In this document: piece by piece, positions 44,319-46,496 of the stretch
Numbering within the stretch: the stretch's first letter is position 1
Layout: each line of letters starts with the position of its first letter
Assembly: GCA_016874755.1 (NCBI GenBank)
Contig: VGTH01000045.1
Span: 1 to 46,496, forward strand
Direction of reading: 5' to 3'
DNA length: 46,496 bases
From: Deltaproteobacteria bacterium
GTDB taxonomy: Bacteria; Desulfobacterota; Binatia; UBA9968
Made by a program: the position numbers and the translations under genes
Notes under the pieces: model-generated
The model's input: the letters and a program-made list of their open reading frames with translations, nothing else
The model's database searches: none
Told to the model about the DNA's origin: nothing

Positions 44319-44384
44319 CGTTCAGCGACCCATGTTAGTGTAAAGCCAATGCAGTAACAAGCTATCGTGAATTCGAGGTTAGAC

Positions 44385-45365
44385 ATGAACATTGATCTAC
44401 ATTCTCATTACTTTCCCATCGAAACACTGACCAATCCAGGCAAATACGAAAACCGCACGCCGAAGCTTGTGCTCGACAAAGGAAAGCTTGCTGTGACTTC
44501 AGCGATTGGTTCCCGCCCCAACCTCGGCGCGGGCGCGTACGATCCGGTGGCGCGGATCAAGGCGTTGGATGAGATGCAGATCGACATGCAGGCGATTTCG
44601 CCGTCGCCGATTCTTTTGTTCTATTGGGAAGACGCCGCCGTCGCGGCGCACTTTTCACGCAAGCAGAATGAGGCGATTCAGGATGTTGTTAAGAAATATC
44701 CCGATCGCTTTGTGGGTTTCGGCAGCGTGCCGCTGCAGAGCGTGGCGGAATCGATTGCCATCGCCGAAGAGGCGAAGAGCATGGGGCTGAAGGGTTTGGA
44801 GATCGGCAATGCCGTTGGCGACAAGCCGCTGGACGATCCGGTGTTCGAGCCGTTTTTTGATGCGGCGCAGAAGTTGGATTTGTTGTTGTTCGTGCATCCG
44901 CTCGAGGGCGGGCTCGATGCTGACGATCCGTTGTCGCCGGTGCTCGGCAACGTGCTGCATTTTACTTTTCGCACGACGCTGATGGTCGAGCGGATGATTC
45001 TCAAAGGCATGTTCGTGAAATATCCTAACCTGCGTCTGTGTTTGTCCCACGGCGGCGGGTTGCTGGCGTTTAATATTTGGCGGCTGGATCATTCCTACGG
45101 GCTGCGGGCGGATTTGAAGAAAGTCATTTCGCAGAAGCCGTCTGAATATTTGAAGAAGATGTACTTCGATACGATCGTTCATTCCGCGGCCGCGCTGCAC
45201 TATCTGGTGCAAGTGGTCGGCGCCGATCGGGTTGTAATTGGCACTGACTACCCAATGGGTATGGGGGATTTCGAATCGGTCAAGAAAGTGCTGGAGCTGA
45301 ACGTGTCGGCGCAAGAACGGGAGCAAATCCTCGGCGGCAACGCCGCGCAGGCACTGGGGTTGTGA
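44385..45365 (+). CDS. ACMSD-like amidohydrolase
   Basis: A 326-residue amidohydrolase_2 protein. Metal ligands are expected at His-Ser-His in NIDLHSHYFPIE, at the His in LLLFVHPLEGG, the His-Gly of LCLSHGGGLLAFN and the Asp of VIGTDYPMGMGDF; all are present. Relatives include aminocarboxymuconate-semialdehyde decarboxylase and other TIM-barrel decarboxylases of aromatic or unsaturated acids. GAGG lies eight bases before ATG 44385, so an in-frame GTG at 44367 is rejected. Compared with the amidohydrolase at 31308, this one retains the canonical His-x-His. The substrate is unknown. Confidence 0.9.
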   Translation: MNIDLHSHYFPIETLTNPGKYENRTPKLVLDKGKLAVTSAIGSRPNLGAGAYDPVARIKALDEMQIDMQAISPSPILLFYWEDAAVAAHFSRKQNEAIQDVVKKYPDRFVGFGSVPLQSVAESIAIAEEAKSMGLKGLEIGNAVGDKPLDDPVFEPFFDAAQKLDLLLFVHPLEGGLDADDPLSPVLGNVLHFTFRTTLMVERMILKGMFVKYPNLRLCLSHGGGLLAFNIWRLDHSYGLRADLKKVISQKPSEYLKKMYFDTIVHSAAALHYLVQVVGADRVVIGTDYPMGMGDFESVKKVLELNVSAQEREQILGGNAAQALGL

Positions 45366-45403
45366 GACGGCGCGGCAATTAACCGCGCCGCTTGTTGAAC
45401 GAC

Positions 45404-46276
45404 TTACTGCCAGTAGAGCTTGCGATAAGTGTCGATTAGCACAGCATCCTGGTTTCCCGTCAAAAATTCGATCAGCGTGCGATTAAACTCCTCGGCGCGC
45501 TCGTACTGCGGCCAGTGGCCGGACTTGTCGACCAGTACGAAGCGCGAGCCGGGTACACTTTGGTGCACCTTGAACGCCACCGGCCAGGGGCAGGTCGGGT
45601 TGTGCGTCGTCCAGAAAAATAGTATTGGCGCCTGAAGTTTGGGGATGCGATCGATCAAGTGATAAACTTCCCGGTCGCGGCTCTGCAGCACTTCCTGCAT
45701 CGCCGGGTTGCTGTAGATCTTCAACCGGATGTCGACCAATTCGTCGGGCAATTCTTTGGGATCGTGGAACAACCACTCCATCCGTTTGCGGATGGTTTCG
45801 TTTGTCGGCGTTCCGGTGGCGTCGCGCGTCAGTTGTTGCAGCTGGTTTAGGCCAGCCATTTGGCCGTGCTCGTTGGATGGTATGCCGCCGACGATCAGTC
45901 CCATTCGGTGGACCCGCTCGGGATGCTCGGACGCGGTCAGCACGCTGATTTGCCCGCCCTGTGATTCGCCGATTAGGTGCGCCTTTTGAATGCCTGCAGC
46001 GTCCATGAAGTCGAGCAGATGCTTCGAGAAGTTCGGGAGATTGTAGGCGACCTTGGGTTTGTCGGTCTAACCGTGGCCGAGAGAGTCGATGGCCAGCACG
46101 CGGAACTTTTCCGCGAGTGGAACTAAATTGCGCACCCAGGTCTCCGCGTGACCGCCGGCGCCGTGCAGCAGAATCACCGGCTCGCCTTCGCCTTTTTCAA
46201 AGCAGCGCGTGCGCACGCCGCCGGCGTTGTAATAGCGCTCGTATGTGGCAAGTGTCTCCAGTTCTTGGGATGCCAT
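45404..46276 (-). pseudogene. Alpha/beta hydrolase interrupted by an in-frame TAG
   Basis: The frame from the ATG at 46276 encodes HGAGG (39-43, oxyanion loop) and IDSLGHG, then hits TAG at codon 70 (46067-46069, minus strand) and continues in the same frame with TDKPKVAYNLPNFSKHLLDF, nucleophile elbow GESQGG (Ser105) and the terminal His in KSGHWPQYER, ending at 45404. The full product would be 290 residues, resembling BphD/MhpC-type meta-cleavage hydrolases. Homologues read GHG-Tyr/Phe-TD here, so TAG is one base from a Tyr codon. Everything else looks intact. It is a recent nonsense mutation, a sequencing error or, less likely, readthrough. An alternative upstream ATG exists at 46369. Confidence 0.8.
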
Positions 46277-46394
46277 GTTTTGCTGCTTCTTTGGCCGATT
46301 TCTAATGACTCTCAGACTAGGTGAGCCTGAATAACAGAGCGCTGACCCAAGAGTTACACGCCGACCCATATCTTGTGCTTGTTTTTCAGCGCTG

Positions 46395-46496
46395 GAGCTA
46401 TGATCAAAGCGTGTGGAAATAGGAAATAGGTAGGCGTACCCTTTCGCGAATCTAAAAACGAAAGGCTGCCTGTTGGCGCAGGCAGGAAAGGATACG
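46395..46496 (-). repeat. Right copy of 102-bp perfect terminal inverted repeat
   Basis: The exact reverse complement of 26-127. It reaches the last base of the window. The 118 bases between this repeat and the hydrolase start show nothing else. Confidence 0.9.

Overview
The window looks like a contig from an uncultured, GC-rich, Gram-negative soil or groundwater bacterium. The Gram-negative reading rests on an ADP-heptose-type GT9 glycosyltransferase, a LolB/DUF4292-like lipoprotein, several lipobox proteins and many periplasmic binding proteins. Orphan NMT1-type binding proteins, peptide ABC importers, amidohydrolases and small alpha/beta hydrolases, with many short dispersed intergenic repeats, recall deep deltaproteobacterial (Binatota-like), Tectomicrobia or Rokubacteria genomes. 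That placement is inference; no rRNA or tRNA gene was recognised.

Layout. 1-5.1 kb: the left copy of a 102-bp perfect inverted repeat that also closes the window, a 49-residue C2H2 zinc-finger microprotein, a DUF5658-like membrane protein, an AlkB-type dioxygenase, acylphosphatase, an RRM protein and ligA. 5.4-6.8 kb: a frameshifted metallo-beta-lactamase-fold gene. 7-13.4 kb: a co-directional run of TPR lipoprotein, LolB-like lipoprotein, peptide-binding protein and YejB/YejE-like permeases, with no ATPase. 13.4-18.4 kb: NMT1-like binding protein, alpha/beta hydrolase and carboxymuconolactone-decarboxylase-like protein, then a CBS-GGDEF cyclase and an SDR. 18.5-22.8 kb: an unrecognised membrane-anchored protein diverging from a GT9 and a GT39-type enzyme. 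23-31.1 kb: a second alpha/beta hydrolase paralogue diverging from a complete Dpp-type importer (SBP, B, C, D, F), then an Fbp-like binding protein. 31.3-35.2 kb: amidohydrolase, small ABC-type ATPase, YfbK-like VWA lipoprotein. 35.6-38.5 kb: a two-gene McrBC-type restriction module whose McrB has an unusual N-terminal domain. 38.7-46.3 kb: VOC protein, an apparently exported SAM methyltransferase, an EntS-like MFS exporter, a second NMT1-type binding protein, a DUF5924-DUF2914-like protein, a frameshifted HEPN gene, an ACMSD-like amidohydrolase and an alpha/beta hydrolase broken by one in-frame TAG.

How it fits together. Most of the window is import of peptides and small organic molecules plus hydrolysis of what is imported. 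The YejBE-like importer probably borrows the ATPases of the later Dpp cluster. The strongest system-level candidate is the McrBC-like pair, flanked by AT-richer non-coding DNA. Three genes carry single-event lesions, so either pseudogenisation or residual sequencing error affects the contig. At least six families of short inverted repeats sit in the intergenic spaces and may act as 3'-end hairpins or as non-autonomous elements.
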